A model generated the notes under the pieces. That model saw only the letters and a list, made by a program, of their open reading frames with translations. It had not been told where the DNA came from and did not search any database. This document shows positions 26,552 through 35,753 of a DNA stretch of 64,000 nt, in pieces. Location of the stretch: positions 45,583 through 109,582 of the forward strand of contig CAKRNG010000003.1 of the NCBI GenBank assembly GCA_934370925.1, read 5' to 3'. Each line of letters opens with the position of its first letter. Position 1 is the stretch's first letter. The position numbers and the translations under genes are program-made. This DNA is from an uncultured Lacticaseibacillus sp. Its GTDB lineage: Bacteria > Bacillota > Bacilli > Lactobacillales > Lactobacillaceae.

Positions 26552-27004
26552 TTAAATAGGTGCAGGTTTGATGATAAACGTCCTACCTAAGACATTCATA
26601 ATTTGTTGCATGACGTCGAGGTTGATGCCGTTACTGACGTTTTCAATCTTCGCAATCTGACTTTGCGTCATTCCAACTTCATTCGCCAAGTCTGCCTGTG
26701 AGAGACCTTTTTCACGACGACCTTTACGGATAACGAAGGCTGCAGCAACACTAGAAGGTAGTGTTATCGCGTCCGTTAGTGGGAGATTTTTGCTTGCGGC
26801 GGCGACAAGTCGTGCTTCATCGTCAATCGTTAACTCTCGGCCAAGGTGTTTGCCAATGAATGCGAAGTCCTTGATGGAGATGTATCGATAAAGAATGTCA
26901 TTAATTTCACGAGAAGCAGCAATGAATGATTTAGAGTCTAATCTATTTTGCTGTTGAATATTGTCTAATTCAATTAAACGAGATTTCACTTTTTCGTATT
27001 CCAT
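26552..27004 (-). CDS. Xre-family DNA-binding protein, partner of the GNAT protein
   Basis: A 150-residue protein with a helical N-terminal part (about 1-85) of unknown type and a C-terminal Xre helix-turn-helix (about 88-145: RKGRREKGLSQADLANEVGMTQSQIAKIEN). DNA-binding at the C-terminus is common among antitoxins. Its start overlaps the end of the GNAT gene by 19 bp, so the two are translated together. The pair is A+T-rich against its G+C-rich surroundings, a sign of recent arrival. Likely an autorepressor acting on the palindrome at 27461-27477; antitoxin function is an inference. Confidence 0.65.
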   Translation of the reverse strand: MEYEKVKSRLIELDNIQQQNRLDSKSFIAASREINDILYRYISIKDFAFIGKHLGRELTIDDEARLVAAASKNLPLTDAITLPSSVAAAFVIRKGRREKGLSQADLANEVGMTQSQIAKIENVSNGINLDVMQQIMNVLGRTFIIKPAPI

Positions 27005-27441
27005 ATTATTTTCCTCCCACTAAAATTTTTATTGATGACTATTTGGCTGGCTTGAGTATCAAATATCATATTTTGTTTGAGCATTTGTGCACCAAGTTTA
27101 ACATAAAATTGTTCAACGCCATTTGTTTTTGATGTCAGATTAACAAAACCATCAAAACCTTGTTCAAATGAATCTAACATCACTGCTGAAATTAATATTG
27201 AGCCTATTCCTTTCTTCTGAAATTTTTTTGCAACTTCAAGTAAATCGATGTGATTAAACTCGTCACAGTAATTTCGTGAAAATGCAATTAATCCAACAAG
27301 TTGATTGTTTACGGTTAATCCGATAATTAAATCGCCAACGTTGAATAAATCGGTCCAGTCAAAATTTGATGTGAATCCTAGTTGTGAAAGATGTGCAGGT
27401 AGTAGCGTTGCCTCGTTACGAATCTCAACTATCTTCTCCAT
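26986..27441 (-). CDS. GNAT-family N-acetyltransferase, possible toxin
   Basis: A 151-residue protein with the acetyl-CoA-binding pattern of the GNAT fold: VAKKFQKKGIGSILISAVM (Q/R-x-x-G-x-G/A at about residues 73-82), followed by VNLTSKTNGVEQFYVKLGAQ. The ATG lies only six bases after a TGG-TAAAAT extended -10 and has no ribosome binding site, so the mRNA is probably leaderless. It is coupled to an Xre gene, as in acetyltransferase toxin-antitoxin pairs such as TacT or AtaT, but those use ribbon-helix-helix antitoxins. It could instead acetylate a small molecule. Confidence 0.6.
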   Translation of the reverse strand: MEKIVEIRNEATLLPAHLSQLGFTSNFDWTDLFNVGDLIIGLTVNNQLVGLIAFSRNYCDEFNHIDLLEVAKKFQKKGIGSILISAVMLDSFEQGFDGFVNLTSKTNGVEQFYVKLGAQMLKQNMIFDTQASQIVINKNFSGRKIIWNTKK

Positions 27442-27447
27442 ACTTTA

Positions 27448-27477
27448 ATTTTACCACGATTATTCTTTTAGAGAATA
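27448..27477 (-). promoter_or_regulatory. Promoter and palindromic operator of the GNAT-Xre module
   Basis: On the - strand an extended -10 (TGG followed by TAAAAT at 27453-27448) precedes the GNAT start by six bases. TATTCTTTTAGAGAATA at 27461-27477 is a palindrome with 6-bp arms and a 5-bp centre where the -35 would be. This is the expected layout for autorepression by the Xre protein. Confidence 0.55.
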
Positions 27478-27963
27478 TGTTTGACATGATTTACAAGAAA
27501 CATTAATCGCTATCCTCTGTAAACATCATTAGGTTCTCTAGTGGGTAGTCGAGAATCTGCCACAGATTTGTGAGGATGAAGCGGTGAAATGCTGAAACTT
27601 CCTCGTTTTTAGTATTGAAAGATTGATAAGTATCATGTTCAACGTGTTTGTGTGGGCAGTCAAGGGGGAAACGATTTTTTCTAATAATCCATCCAGTTTA
27701 ATTGTGGGTATGGGGCACCTGCACATGGTTAAGTCATTTTTCTATTTGAAAATTAACGTGAATTGACACGAGCATTGACGCTTACTTAGGCACAAGTTTC
27801 TCTTGAACGAAATATTGAATGTCTGCCGTGTGTTTTTTGCACGCCGCACCACTATGCGCAAATCCGACCTCGCTAAAATTAATGACAGTCATACCGTTAA
27901 GTGCATATGCTAGTATCATTTTCTGAAGGGTTGCGCGCATTAAACACGGGAAGGGGCATCAAG
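27478..27963. other. A+T-rich intergenic stretch
   Basis: No supported gene. A 62-codon frame at 27538-27726 (- strand) lacks a ribosome binding site and resembles nothing recognised. The stretch may hold gene remnants and the promoter of the next gene. Confidence 0.4.
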
Positions 27964-29187
27964 ATGGAAAAGGGTCGGGTTAAATTTATGACCATTATTT
28001 TTGGGATGGTGGCATTGCTCATGGTGGGGTGGCTCGTGACGTGGTACTTTGCGGATCAAAAAGCCTATCAGCAAATGGTCGCGTCCCCGCAATCGGTGCG
28101 AAAGTGGCGGGCGGATGACCGGCCACTCCAATCAGAAAAGAAGGTCGGTCAGTTACTCGCGAAACTTGAGCGCCAGAACAATTCGGTGAAGGTTGATCAC
28201 ACACAAAAGAACCGGTCAACTGCTACGAAGGCGAATGCGTCGTTGGTTGTCATTCCTGGATTACGCGGGGCCTGGTCCGTTAAGAAACACACGCATACGC
28301 CAGCGTTTGGGACGGAATGGGTGCCACAAGGGGTGACACAATCCAATACGTATTACTACATTTCTGCCTATGATGGGGACCACAAGTTGGATTCCGTGAT
28401 TTATCAGGTACGAAAACGGGATGGTCGGTATGTTAAAACGCTAATTTTGCCATCGACGGCACACGTTGGCGGTATTTATTACGACCAGAAACACAAACGA
28501 TTACTCTATTCGGATGATCGGCACGCGGTTGGGGGACTCGGTTATTTATCGCAGCGCCAAATTGACCGGTACCACGCAGAAAAAGTGAAAAGGCCAATTG
28601 GTGCCAAGCACATCACGATGGCGCTCATGTCACGGACTTCTGCCATTACGATGTATCAGAATCAACTGATTGTGGTGAAGTATGGCCAGAATAAGCATGA
28701 ACGCTCGGTGGTCGCCGTTCCTTTGAACCAGCACCACTTGCCAAACGCGTTGTCCAAGAAGCAGATCAATCAAGTTTTCGGCAACTTGAAGGGGAAGACG
28801 GTGAAGGCGTTGCTCCAGCAGCTGATTACGAAGAAAGTGATTAATGCGTATAACGCTGGTTGGGACCGACTCCAAGGTGTCGCAATTGCGCAAGGCGGCG
28901 TGACGATTTTGACCCAATCGAATGGTCACAGTCCAAGTAAGGTTTGGTTTCAACTGGCGGGTGGGGATGATACCTGGTCCAAGTTGCAGTTTACCGTTCC
29001 AGAGGGGATTCAATCTGCACGGTTGCCCAATTCAGTTGAAGAAGTTAGCTTGAACCAAGCGGAAAATCGGTTAACCTTCATTTTTGAAAGTGGTGCGCGG
29101 AAGTATCGGGAAGCCGGGTTTTTCCTGCACCGTCCCCAAATCATGGACCGAATGATTGTGGCCCCGCTTGAAATATCGCGGAAATAG
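27964..29187 (+). CDS. Membrane-anchored protein, possibly a beta-propeller
   Basis: A 407-residue protein with one N-terminal membrane helix (about 9-28, MTIIFGMVALLMVGWLVTWY) and a large outside domain. That domain contains patterns such as WVPQGVTQSNTYYYISAYDGD, VIYQVRKRDGRYVKTL and AHVGGIYYDQKHKRLLYSDD, which look like repeated four-stranded blades. ATG at 27964 with GGGAAGGGG upstream is preferred over 27901 or 27907 because the helix then starts near the N-terminus. Not recognised as a characterised family; a role at the cell surface is likely. Terminator follows. Confidence 0.55.
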   Translation: MEKGRVKFMTIIFGMVALLMVGWLVTWYFADQKAYQQMVASPQSVRKWRADDRPLQSEKKVGQLLAKLERQNNSVKVDHTQKNRSTATKANASLVVIPGLRGAWSVKKHTHTPAFGTEWVPQGVTQSNTYYYISAYDGDHKLDSVIYQVRKRDGRYVKTLILPSTAHVGGIYYDQKHKRLLYSDDRHAVGGLGYLSQRQIDRYHAEKVKRPIGAKHITMALMSRTSAITMYQNQLIVVKYGQNKHERSVVAVPLNQHHLPNALSKKQINQVFGNLKGKTVKALLQQLITKKVINAYNAGWDRLQGVAIAQGGVTILTQSNGHSPSKVWFQLAGGDDTWSKLQFTVPEGIQSARLPNSVEEVSLNQAENRLTFIFESGARKYREAGFFLHRPQIMDRMIVAPLEISRK

Positions 29188-29230
29188 CGTGCGTTATTCG
29201 GCGATTATTATACCCTGGTAATAGAAGGAA

Positions 29231-29271
29231 AAATGCCCGCGGAAAGTCAAGATTTCTGCGGGCATTGTTTT
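29231..29271 (+). terminator. Terminator after the propeller-like gene
   Basis: AAATGCCCGC pairs with GCGGGCATT with a partly paired loop, then GTTTT. Confidence 0.7.
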
Positions 29272-29341
29272 GTGTGGTGCCAATCTTTTAGTGTATCTGA
29301 CACATGGCGTGTGCCCGACTAACCTTCATCGCGCATCGCGT

Positions 29342-30166
29342 TCAATCCAATTCGTTCAGCCGCCGCGCCGTTGCCCATCTTACAATCTCGCTTGCACACG
29401 CGGCGATGTCGGGGGCGAGGTCAGTGTCGCGGCGCATGAGGTAGAATTCGCGCACGAATCGGGGGCCGAGTGAGATGCTGGGAATCCCCGTTGCGGCGCG
29501 GGCTGAGATGATGGACTGGCCGAACCCTGCGCGAAGGAGTTGCGTGATGACGGCGTTGTTGTCGATTTGAATCATGTCGGGGGTGATGCCCGTTTCTTCG
29601 AGGTAACGCCGCGTGTAATAGTAGACCCCGGAATCCGGTTCGCGAATCAACCACGGACCGGTTTTGCCCGCGTGGACGAGCTGATCGGTCAACAACGCTG
29701 TGCGTTCTAATCCCCGCACGGCAAGAGGTTTCTCAATAAACCCAATCTCCGCGTTGTGGTGTGCCAAATCGTCGCGCACTCCCTGCGAGTTGCGCATCTG
29801 CACGCTGAACTGCAATTGTGGGAACCGCGCGGCGAGGGCGGGCAGGAGTTCGGGCAGAATGGCGGTCGCAAAGGTGTGCGAACTCGCAATCCGGCAACGG
29901 GTCTTGCTGATGCCTTCCTGCAACTCCGCGTGCAGTTCGTCCCAAGTGGCGAGCAGTTGCACGGCCTTGGCGTACAGTTGCTCGGCCGCGCTGGTGACGC
30001 CGAGTTCGCCCCGCCCGTTGCGAACGAACAGCGACGTACCAAATTCGGTTTCGAGCTGCTTAATCTGTGCCGAAACGGTTGGCTGGGCAATGAAGAGCAA
30101 GTCCGCCGCACGTGAGAAACTCCGTGTTTCGTACACCATTTTGAAGGTTGCCAAGTGTTTAATCAT
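29342..30166 (-). CDS. LysR-family transcriptional regulator
   Basis: A 274-residue DNA-binding regulator: N-terminal winged helix-turn-helix (FSRAADLLFIAQPTVSAQIKQLETEFGTSLFVRNGRG, about residues 18-50) and a periplasmic-binding-protein-like effector domain. It is divergent from a YeiH transporter gene with 121 bp between them, the arrangement of CysL/YeiE-like regulators and their target. Somewhat shorter than typical (about 290-300), but both domains look complete. It probably senses a sulfur or related metabolite; inference. Confidence 0.85.
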   Translation of the reverse strand: MIKHLATFKMVYETRSFSRAADLLFIAQPTVSAQIKQLETEFGTSLFVRNGRGELGVTSAAEQLYAKAVQLLATWDELHAELQEGISKTRCRIASSHTFATAILPELLPALAARFPQLQFSVQMRNSQGVRDDLAHHNAEIGFIEKPLAVRGLERTALLTDQLVHAGKTGPWLIREPDSGVYYYTRRYLEETGITPDMIQIDNNAVITQLLRAGFGQSIISARAATGIPSISLGPRFVREFYLMRRDTDLAPDIAACASEIVRWATARRLNELD

Positions 30167-30193
30167 CCGAATCTCCCATCACGTTTTTCAATA

Positions 30194-30207
30194 GCTATTA
30201 TTATAGC
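30194..30207. promoter_or_regulatory. Inverted repeat in the LysR-yeiH intergenic region
   Basis: GCTAT-TATT-ATAGC, inside an A+T-rich T-N11-A-like context, 27 bp upstream of the LysR start. A candidate LysR-type binding site for the divergent pair. Confidence 0.4.
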
Positions 30208-30287
30208 AATCAATCATATTGATGGAAATGGGCCGGTATAATGAAATTATTAAGTCGGGCGAACGGGTCCTGAATGTGGAGGAATAA

Positions 30288-31325
30288 ATGATGGAACATA
30301 CATCAACAATGAATCGTCTGGTGGAAAAGGCGCCAATCTTACCGGGGTTGGGTCTGGCGACACTCGTGGCAGTTGGTGCCAAAATCGTTGGTAACTGGGT
30401 GCCCAGTATCGGGGGCGCGACTTTCGCCATCCTGTTCGGAATCGTACTGGGGAATACCGTTTTCCGTCAATCGTATCTCGGTGTCGGAACGAAATTCGCG
30501 GAAAGTAAACTGTTGGAATGTTCGGTGGTTCTATTGGGGCTCACGGTAACGTTTCAGACAATCGGCCAAGTTGGTGTGCGTGGTGCAATCTACGTGCTCC
30601 TCATGATGACGACCGTGATTCTGGCGGCGTACGGGATTGGTCGTAAGCTCGGGCTGAGCGAGAAGATGTCCCTCATGATGGCGGGCGGGAATGCCGTGTG
30701 CGGGTCGTCTGCCATTGGGGCCATTGCGCCAGCGATTGACGCAGATGATGGCGACAAGGGCCAGATTATCACGTTGGTCAATTTGCTGGGCACAGTGATG
30801 ATGCTGACGCTTCCGTTCCTGGGCACGGCGTTATTTGGTGCCCACAGCCTTGGCGTGAGCGCACTCTTGGGGGGAACGTTGCAGTCTGTTGGGCAAGTTG
30901 TTGCGGGTGCAAGCCTCGTGAACGCCCAGACGGTGCAGTTCGCCATGCTGTTCAAGATTATGCGGATTATCATGTTGGTCGTGGTTGTTTACTTGTTCAC
31001 GCGTAAAGTGCAGGCGGGACAGCCAGCGAAGGCAACAACTGACGACACGGCTAAGCGTGGATGGCATTTGCCCATCCAGTGGTACGTGCTGGGCTTCCTC
31101 ATTCTGTGCGTGGGGAACAGTTTTCTGCCACTGCCACAAGTGTTGGGGGATAGTGCACACTGGATGAGTACGTGGTTTGAAACCATCGCGCTGGCTGCAA
31201 TTGGGTTGCGGTTGGATTTCGTCCGCTTCGTGAAGGAAGGACCCACGTTCATGATTTATGCAGTGTCCGTCGGGGTGGTACAAACGGTGGCTGCGGTCCT
31301 GTTCATTTCGTTGCTGGGAATTTAG
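30288..31325 (+). CDS. yeiH: YeiH family membrane protein (putative sulfate exporter)
   Basis: A 345-residue membrane protein with about ten helices and the UPF0324/YeiH signature regions: [13 protein letters not shown] first loop, [33 protein letters not shown], and a final AAIGLRLDF. The family is annotated as a putative sulfate exporter, without firm biochemical proof in lactobacilli. AGGAATAA precedes the ATG. Control by the divergent LysR protein is likely. Confidence 0.85.
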   Translation: MMEHTSTMNRLVEKAPILPGLGLATLVAVGAKIVGNWVPSIGGATFAILFGIVLGNTVFRQSYLGVGTKFAESKLLECSVVLLGLTVTFQTIGQVGVRGAIYVLLMMTTVILAAYGIGRKLGLSEKMSLMMAGGNAVCGSSAIGAIAPAIDADDGDKGQIITLVNLLGTVMMLTLPFLGTALFGAHSLGVSALLGGTLQSVGQVVAGASLVNAQTVQFAMLFKIMRIIMLVVVVYLFTRKVQAGQPAKATTDDTAKRGWHLPIQWYVLGFLILCVGNSFLPLPQVLGDSAHWMSTWFETIALAAIGLRLDFVRFVKEGPTFMIYAVSVGVVQTVAAVLFISLLGI

Positions 31326-31387
31326 TGGTCGGTGTTTGGTACGTAAAATTTAGCTCCAGTTTTGAGGTGTCTCCAGTGGTGGGGCAC

Positions 31388-31444
31388 GGCACTAACGATG
31401 TCCAGAGTTCTAGGCGATAAATCGCTAAGAACTTCTGGCTCCAT
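31388..31444. repeat. 57-bp dispersed repeat R5, copy 1
   Basis: Matches 63034-63090 with about five changes. CCAGAGTTCTAGGCG pairs imperfectly with CGCTAAGAACTTCTGG, so it can form a hairpin. Confidence 0.7.
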
Positions 31445-31488
31445 AATTTAGTCCAAGTGCAGGACTAAATTATTCCACCTCGCTTTGA

Positions 31489-31571
31489 GCCTGCCTTGTA
31501 TGTTAGGGGGCAGTCTTTTGGCGTGCGACTGGATGTAACGTTCGTGTGATTTGGACTTATGGCGCACCCCC
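31489..31571. repeat. Truncated copy of element R1
   Basis: Right half of the 162-bp element: GCCTGCCTTGTATGTTAGGG, the GCGACTGGATGTAACG block and the end TTATGGCGCACCCC. The left half is missing. Confidence 0.7.
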
Positions 31572-31842
31572 CAAGAAACTTTCACCACTTCCGCTAAATC
31601 TTACGTGCCAAACACCTACATAGCGTGTTATTAGTAGGTATGACTTGCATGGGACATTAGAGTAGTGGCTAGCTTTGTAAACGCGCAAGTGTCTACTGAT
31701 TGATATGCGACTAGCCACCAGAGCAACGCAAAACGTGGGGCTTAACCAGAAACCTGGATTCATGCCACACGTAATTTGATATAAAATTTGTCAATCACTT
31801 GAGTTTCCTGCATCACGTTATGAGTTACAGGAATTCCAAGTC

Positions 31843-31882
31843 AAAACAAGCGTTGGGGTGCTTTTCCCCAACGCTTGTTTTT
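31843..31882. terminator. Bidirectional-looking terminator
   Basis: AAAACAAGCGTTGGGG pairs with CCCCAACGCTTGTTTT; A and T flanks on both sides. It would end the SnoaL-like gene on the - strand. Confidence 0.75.
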
Positions 31883-31901
31883 GTCTAATCATTCGTGCGC
31901 C

Positions 31902-32351
31902 TCAATATTGGCGTTTGACGTGGAGGTCCTGACCGGGGATGGCTGGCTGTAACATGTCGCTCTCATCGATGGACGTGAGGTCACTAATCAACCACGTGTC
32001 GGTGCGCTTCTCAACACGATAGACAAGGCGCATGAACGAGGTGACGATGGCTTCCACGCCATTCACCAGCTGCCAATGGTATGTCGTTGCGGCGACTTCC
32101 ACGTAGGCACGCTGCCCGTGACGGTGCACAATTGGGTAGCCGTACTGCCCAACGAGGGGGAGCTTGGTTTGTTCGTTGTTCTTATAATCAACGGGCGCGT
32201 GGCCAACGAAGGTCGCAATTGGCCCACTTTGCCAGCTTGTGGTGAACGTGGCATCGGGGTAGAAGAGGGCGAGCAGCGCGTCATCTTGATGGTTGCCACG
32301 ATATGCGCGTTCTTTCGCAACCAGTTGGCTAATCTCAGGTTCTGCATCCAT
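31902..32351 (-). CDS. SnoaL/NTF2-like protein
   Basis: A 149-residue soluble protein with the cone-shaped SnoaL/NTF2 fold pattern: N-terminal helices (ISQLVAKERAYRGNHQDDALLALFYPDATFTTSWQSG), then beta strands with SFMRLVYRVEKRTDTWLISDL. Such proteins are small-molecule isomerases, dehydratases or ligand binders. AGGAGG precedes the ATG. It follows the DUF2316 gene in the same direction (about 53 bp), so they may form an operon, divergent from a TetR-type regulator gene. Substrate unknown. Confidence 0.7.
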   Translation of the reverse strand: MDAEPEISQLVAKERAYRGNHQDDALLALFYPDATFTTSWQSGPIATFVGHAPVDYKNNEQTKLPLVGQYGYPIVHRHGQRAYVEVAATTYHWQLVNGVEAIVTSFMRLVYRVEKRTDTWLISDLTSIDESDMLQPAIPGQDLHVKRQY

Positions 32352-32404
32352 GATGAATTCCTCCTATAATATTAGTGACGTTGTGAGTAAGGTGAAAGTG
32401 TGGA

Positions 32405-32695
32405 TTAACGGTCGCCAGCGGACATCTGACGGTTGTCGATTGCGCGGGCGTTCAAGAACCAGTGGCGGTGCCAGTCGCCGCGGAGTGCGGTGAAGGGGAC
32501 GGGTTGTTGTCCCGTTGCCTCGACCTGTTCAATCAAGTAATTGCGCAGAATCCACGGATCGTTGAGGGATTGTTGCGTCAACGTCATGAGGTGGTCAAGT
32601 TTGGTGAGGCTGATGTGCAAGTCGGCGGCAACTTGTTCAGCGGTCAAACCGGTCAGTTCGAAGTTGGCTTGAAGTTCATCTTTGGTGTTTTGCAT
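32405..32695 (-). CDS. DUF2316 family protein
   Basis: A 96-residue protein matching the DUF2316 pattern: ELQANFELTGLTAEQVAADLHISLTKLDHLM, WILRNYLIEQ and a C-terminal PFTALRGDWHRHWFLNARAID. The N-terminal half looks like a helix-turn-helix, so DNA binding is possible. Family function is not known. It is the first gene of a leftward pair with the SnoaL-like gene and lies beside the broken TetR gene, which may have regulated both. Confidence 0.8.
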   Translation of the reverse strand: MQNTKDELQANFELTGLTAEQVAADLHISLTKLDHLMTLTQQSLNDPWILRNYLIEQVEATGQQPVPFTALRGDWHRHWFLNARAIDNRQMSAGDR

Positions 32696-32863
32696 TTCTT
32701 GCGGGTTTAATGATATTTTTGTCTCCTTATAAGCAACCTAAGTATCTGATTGCGTGGCGTGTGCGTTAAATCTAAGCTGGAACAATTAGTATTATATTGA
32801 GCTATAATTGAAGAAAAAAGGAGTTTGTGTGACACACGACCGTGATGTGTCGCGTTTATGTAA

Positions 32864-33426
32864 ATGACGAAAGAATTTATCAGTACCCCCGTGAACATCG
32901 ATCCCCGTAAGCGGCGCACGCAGGCAAAACTATTACAGGCACTCACGCAACTTCAGGAGGACGACGCGGTGTTCGACCAACTCGAAGTCAAGGCTGTCTG
33001 TGCGCAGGCCGGTGTGTCGCGGGCAACTTTCTACCGCAACCACATTGATTTACGGGACATCATCATCGTGCAGTTTATCCTGATGATGGAAACCTTTGAG
33101 CGCCAAATCGATGCGTTGGCACAGGTCAACTATGCGACTGCCAGCGCCGTGGTGATTGACCTCATGCAGGCGAACCGTGATGTGATTCGCCTGGTCGAAT
33201 GGAGTGGCACGCAGCAACGCGTCACGGCCATCATCGGTGGCACCGTCCAGCGTATCCTCATCCTGCGAGACTACACCAATACACCAAACCAACCCGCCGC
33301 TTTGTCAGCAACTACCTGGGCGCGGCATTCCTAAACTTCGCACAACAACTCGCGGCCGCTCCCAACCAGTTTACACGGGCAGAGCTGTTGCAACTGTATG
33401 CCCTTCTGATTCCACACCAGTTGTGA
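32864..33426 (+). pseudogene. TetR/AcrR-family regulator, frameshifted
   Basis: The first ~135 codons encode a TetR DNA-binding domain (VKAVCAQAGVSRATFYRNH at about residues 44-62) and part of the ligand domain. The end of that frame (to 33334) is not protein-like. From about 33270 a second frame continues the protein (YTKPTRRFVSNYLGAAFLNFAQQL to LIPHQL, stop at 33426). A single-base loss between 33260 and 33290 explains both. If real, the regulator lacks its last ~50 residues and is probably inactive. Divergent from DUF2316 and SnoaL genes. Confidence 0.75.
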
Positions 33427-33739
33427 ATTAGTCCCCGTAAGCTGCTCTGCCGCATACTGGGACTTATCTCGTAGCGAGGCACGAGCGGAGATTTCTTCAT
33501 TAGAATTAAGTGAAGCGCTTGCACGACCGTCTCCAACCTATTGTATACTAATATTAAGCAGGGATGGAGGTAATCAACTGCAATTGTAAATGTGTAACAA
33601 AGTAGAACAATAGGTATGCTGAGCCTAAATAATTAAGTGGAAGTAGGCTCACATTTTAACCAGTTCACCTCAAGTTAAGTCATTGGCTGAATTAATATTT
33701 GGCCGTATAATCAACTCAACGGAAAGGAGGTGAACCCGA
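33427..33739. other. Intergenic region before the TnpB gene
   Basis: No gene supported. TGAGCCTA (33620-33627) pairs with TAGGCTCA (33644-33651); this hairpin may belong to the left end of the transposon. AAAGGAGGTGA just before 33740 is the TnpB ribosome binding site. Confidence 0.5.
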
Positions 33740-34912
33740 ATGATTAAAACACACAAAATCAAAATGTACCCCAACGCAACAATGCGTCAAGTGCTTACGC
33801 GGCTGTTCGATTATCGCCGGTATTGTTATAATCAGGCGCTTGAAATTTGGAACGAGATGTATGACGCGTCCGTTGTGATGGCAGACAAAACAGTACGGCC
33901 AAATGAGCGCAAGGTTCGCAACGAACTGGTAAACGACAAGCAAGATTGGCAGTATGAATAATCAGCCAGAGTCTTACAATTGGCGGTTAATGATTTAGCA
34001 AAAGCTTGGCAGAACTATTTCGACTCCAAAATGCCGAATCATGCGCGACCACGATTTAAATCAAAGAAACGGTCTAAAAACAGTTTCAAGACGGACCGTG
34101 CTAAGGTTATTGATAATAAATTGCGCTTGGACAAGCCCCGCGGTCTAAAAGCTTGGTATGACATTCGCCTTGCCGAATGTCCACGGTGGTGTGGCACAAT
34201 TAAGCTAGCGACCGTGGTAAAGGAAGCTGATGGCTATTACGTCAGCTTATCAATTGACGTTAACGAGACCATTAACCCCAAAAATGGCACTACTGTTACG
34301 GCTGTCGATGCGAATGTCGCACGATTCGATTATAAAGCCGCTGGAAGTTATCAATCAGTACCGACAATAACACCACGATTGCTTAATTTGTATCAACGGA
34401 TTACGCAATATCAGCGTTTATTGGCACGTAAACGGATGGCAAACCCAACTAACTTTCGGTCACATAATTATGTTGTAACGAGAACCAAGTTGCAGCAGGC
34501 TTACCAACAAGTGACCCGAATTCAGGAAGATTTGTTGCACAAGTTTACCGCCCAGTTGATTCATACCAATGATGTCGTCGTTATTGAGGATTTGGACAAC
34601 CTGCATATGCGTATGAACAAGCACTTAGCGAAAAACCTACATCGTTCGATGTTTGGTAAGTTCAAAGTGCTCATGCAGTACAAGTGTACATGGCATGGCG
34701 TTAAGCTGGTTATGGCCGACCGCTTCTATCCAAGTACGCAAAGATGTTCTAAATGTGGGTTTATTAAAATCGGCGCCGATAAAGTTAGTTTAGCGGGCAA
34801 CCAGACGCATCATACTGGGCATGATGACTATGTGTGTTATGAATGTGGGGCAGTGATGCGCCGCGATCAAAATGCGGTTGAGAACTTAATTCAATACGCA
34901 GAAATAAATTAA
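33740..34912 (+). pseudogene. tnpB: TnpB (IS200/IS605-type RNA-guided nuclease), one nonsense codon
   Basis: A 391-codon frame interrupted only by TAA at 33959-33961, where relatives have Leu (YE-L-SARVLQLAVNDLAKAW), a TTA to TAA change. The rest is intact: RuvC-like acidic residues in TAVDANVARFD, VVIEDLDNLHM and RRDQNAVENL, and the zinc ribbon CSKCG...CYECG. TnpB proteins cut DNA guided by an RNA made from the transposon right end. No TnpA is present. ATG at 33740 has a strong ribosome binding site. A restart at TTG 33980 would lose the N-terminal wedge domain. Confidence 0.8.
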
Positions 34913-35100
34913 TCATTCAGGGTATGGCTAGTACCTTAAAGTTCAAGAGTCAGTCAATGTCGCGAAGATATTTATCTGCGTGGGAATACTGATGATGACG
35001 GAACTAAACAAAATGCAGAATGTAAATCAAGAAAGGAAATATATAAACCCTTATTGGTGTCGAAAAGACATTCTTCCACATTTTATATAGCAGGGTAACA

Positions 35101-35703
35101 ATGGAACTAATGATTGTGCGACACAGCATGAGTGTGTCGAACCACGCGGACTTGATTTCCGGTGCGGATAACGATGTGGACTTGTCGACAGCCGGGGTGC
35201 AGTATGCGGAGAAGGTGCGGGATGCGTATGACTGGGGGAAGTACGACACGGTCTACGCCAGCCCGATGTTGCGGGCGCGCAGGACGGCGGCGATTATCAC
35301 CGACAATCAGCAACCGCTCCAGGTAGACGACCGCCTCGCAGAACTGCATTTTGGGGAATGGGAGGGGACGAGTGCGGATCCGATTCGCGTTGCACATCCT
35401 GAAATATTCGATTATACCGGGATGTTTAATGAAAAGTACGTGGATTTCGCACCCGGTGCCGAGTCGCACGCGCAGTTACTGGCGCGGGTGACGGCGTTCT
35501 TGGCCGACCTCAAACAGACGCACCCAAATGATGAGGTGTTGCTGGTGTGCCATGGGGTCACAATTCGCATGTTGTTTGTCGCACTTTTCGGGCGCGGTCT
35601 CGATGAGTTCGGCAGTATCGCCAACCTCGCGCTCAATGAGGTGCATCTAGATGCGGCAAATGATTTTGCACCACGGCTGCTGCAATTCAACCGTATTCTC
35701 TAA
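35101..35703 (+). CDS. Histidine phosphatase family protein (phosphoglycerate-mutase-like)
   Basis: A 200-residue soluble phosphatase. LMIVRHSMSVSNHADLISG carries the catalytic Arg-His at residues 6-7 (RHS instead of the usual RHG), STAGVQYAEKV and ASPMLRARRTAAII follow, and VCHGVTIRML holds the second catalytic His. Members remove phosphate from sugars, cofactor precursors or proteins. Monocistronic with its own terminator; substrate unknown. Confidence 0.85.
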   Translation: MELMIVRHSMSVSNHADLISGADNDVDLSTAGVQYAEKVRDAYDWGKYDTVYASPMLRARRTAAIITDNQQPLQVDDRLAELHFGEWEGTSADPIRVAHPEIFDYTGMFNEKYVDFAPGAESHAQLLARVTAFLADLKQTHPNDEVLLVCHGVTIRMLFVALFGRGLDEFGSIANLALNEVHLDAANDFAPRLLQFNRIL

Positions 35704-35711
35704 AGTAAAAC

Positions 35712-35747
35712 AAAAAAAGAGCGAATCCAATTTGGATTCGCTCTTTT
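35712..35747. terminator. Terminator between the phosphatase gene and tRNA-Leu
   Basis: AAAAAAAGAGCGAATCC pairs with GGATTCGCTCTTTT; A and T runs on both sides suit convergent genes. Confidence 0.85.
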
Positions 35748-35753
35748 AAGTGA

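Larger units (their letters stand above)
31326..31841. other. Intergenic region with repeat fragments
   Basis: No gene seen. Contains a 57-bp repeat (31388-31444), a GTCC-GGAC hairpin (31445-31475), a truncated R1 element (31489-31571) and otherwise plain sequence. Confidence 0.6.

Noticed and set aside
27538-27726. 62-codon frame on the - strand
   Set aside because: No ribosome binding site, no recognisable sequence, in A+T-rich spacer DNA.
33564-33605. 13-codon Cys-rich peptide (three Cys) after a GGAGG-like sequence
   Set aside because: Too short; the start codon lies within the purine-rich stretch itself and nothing supports translation.
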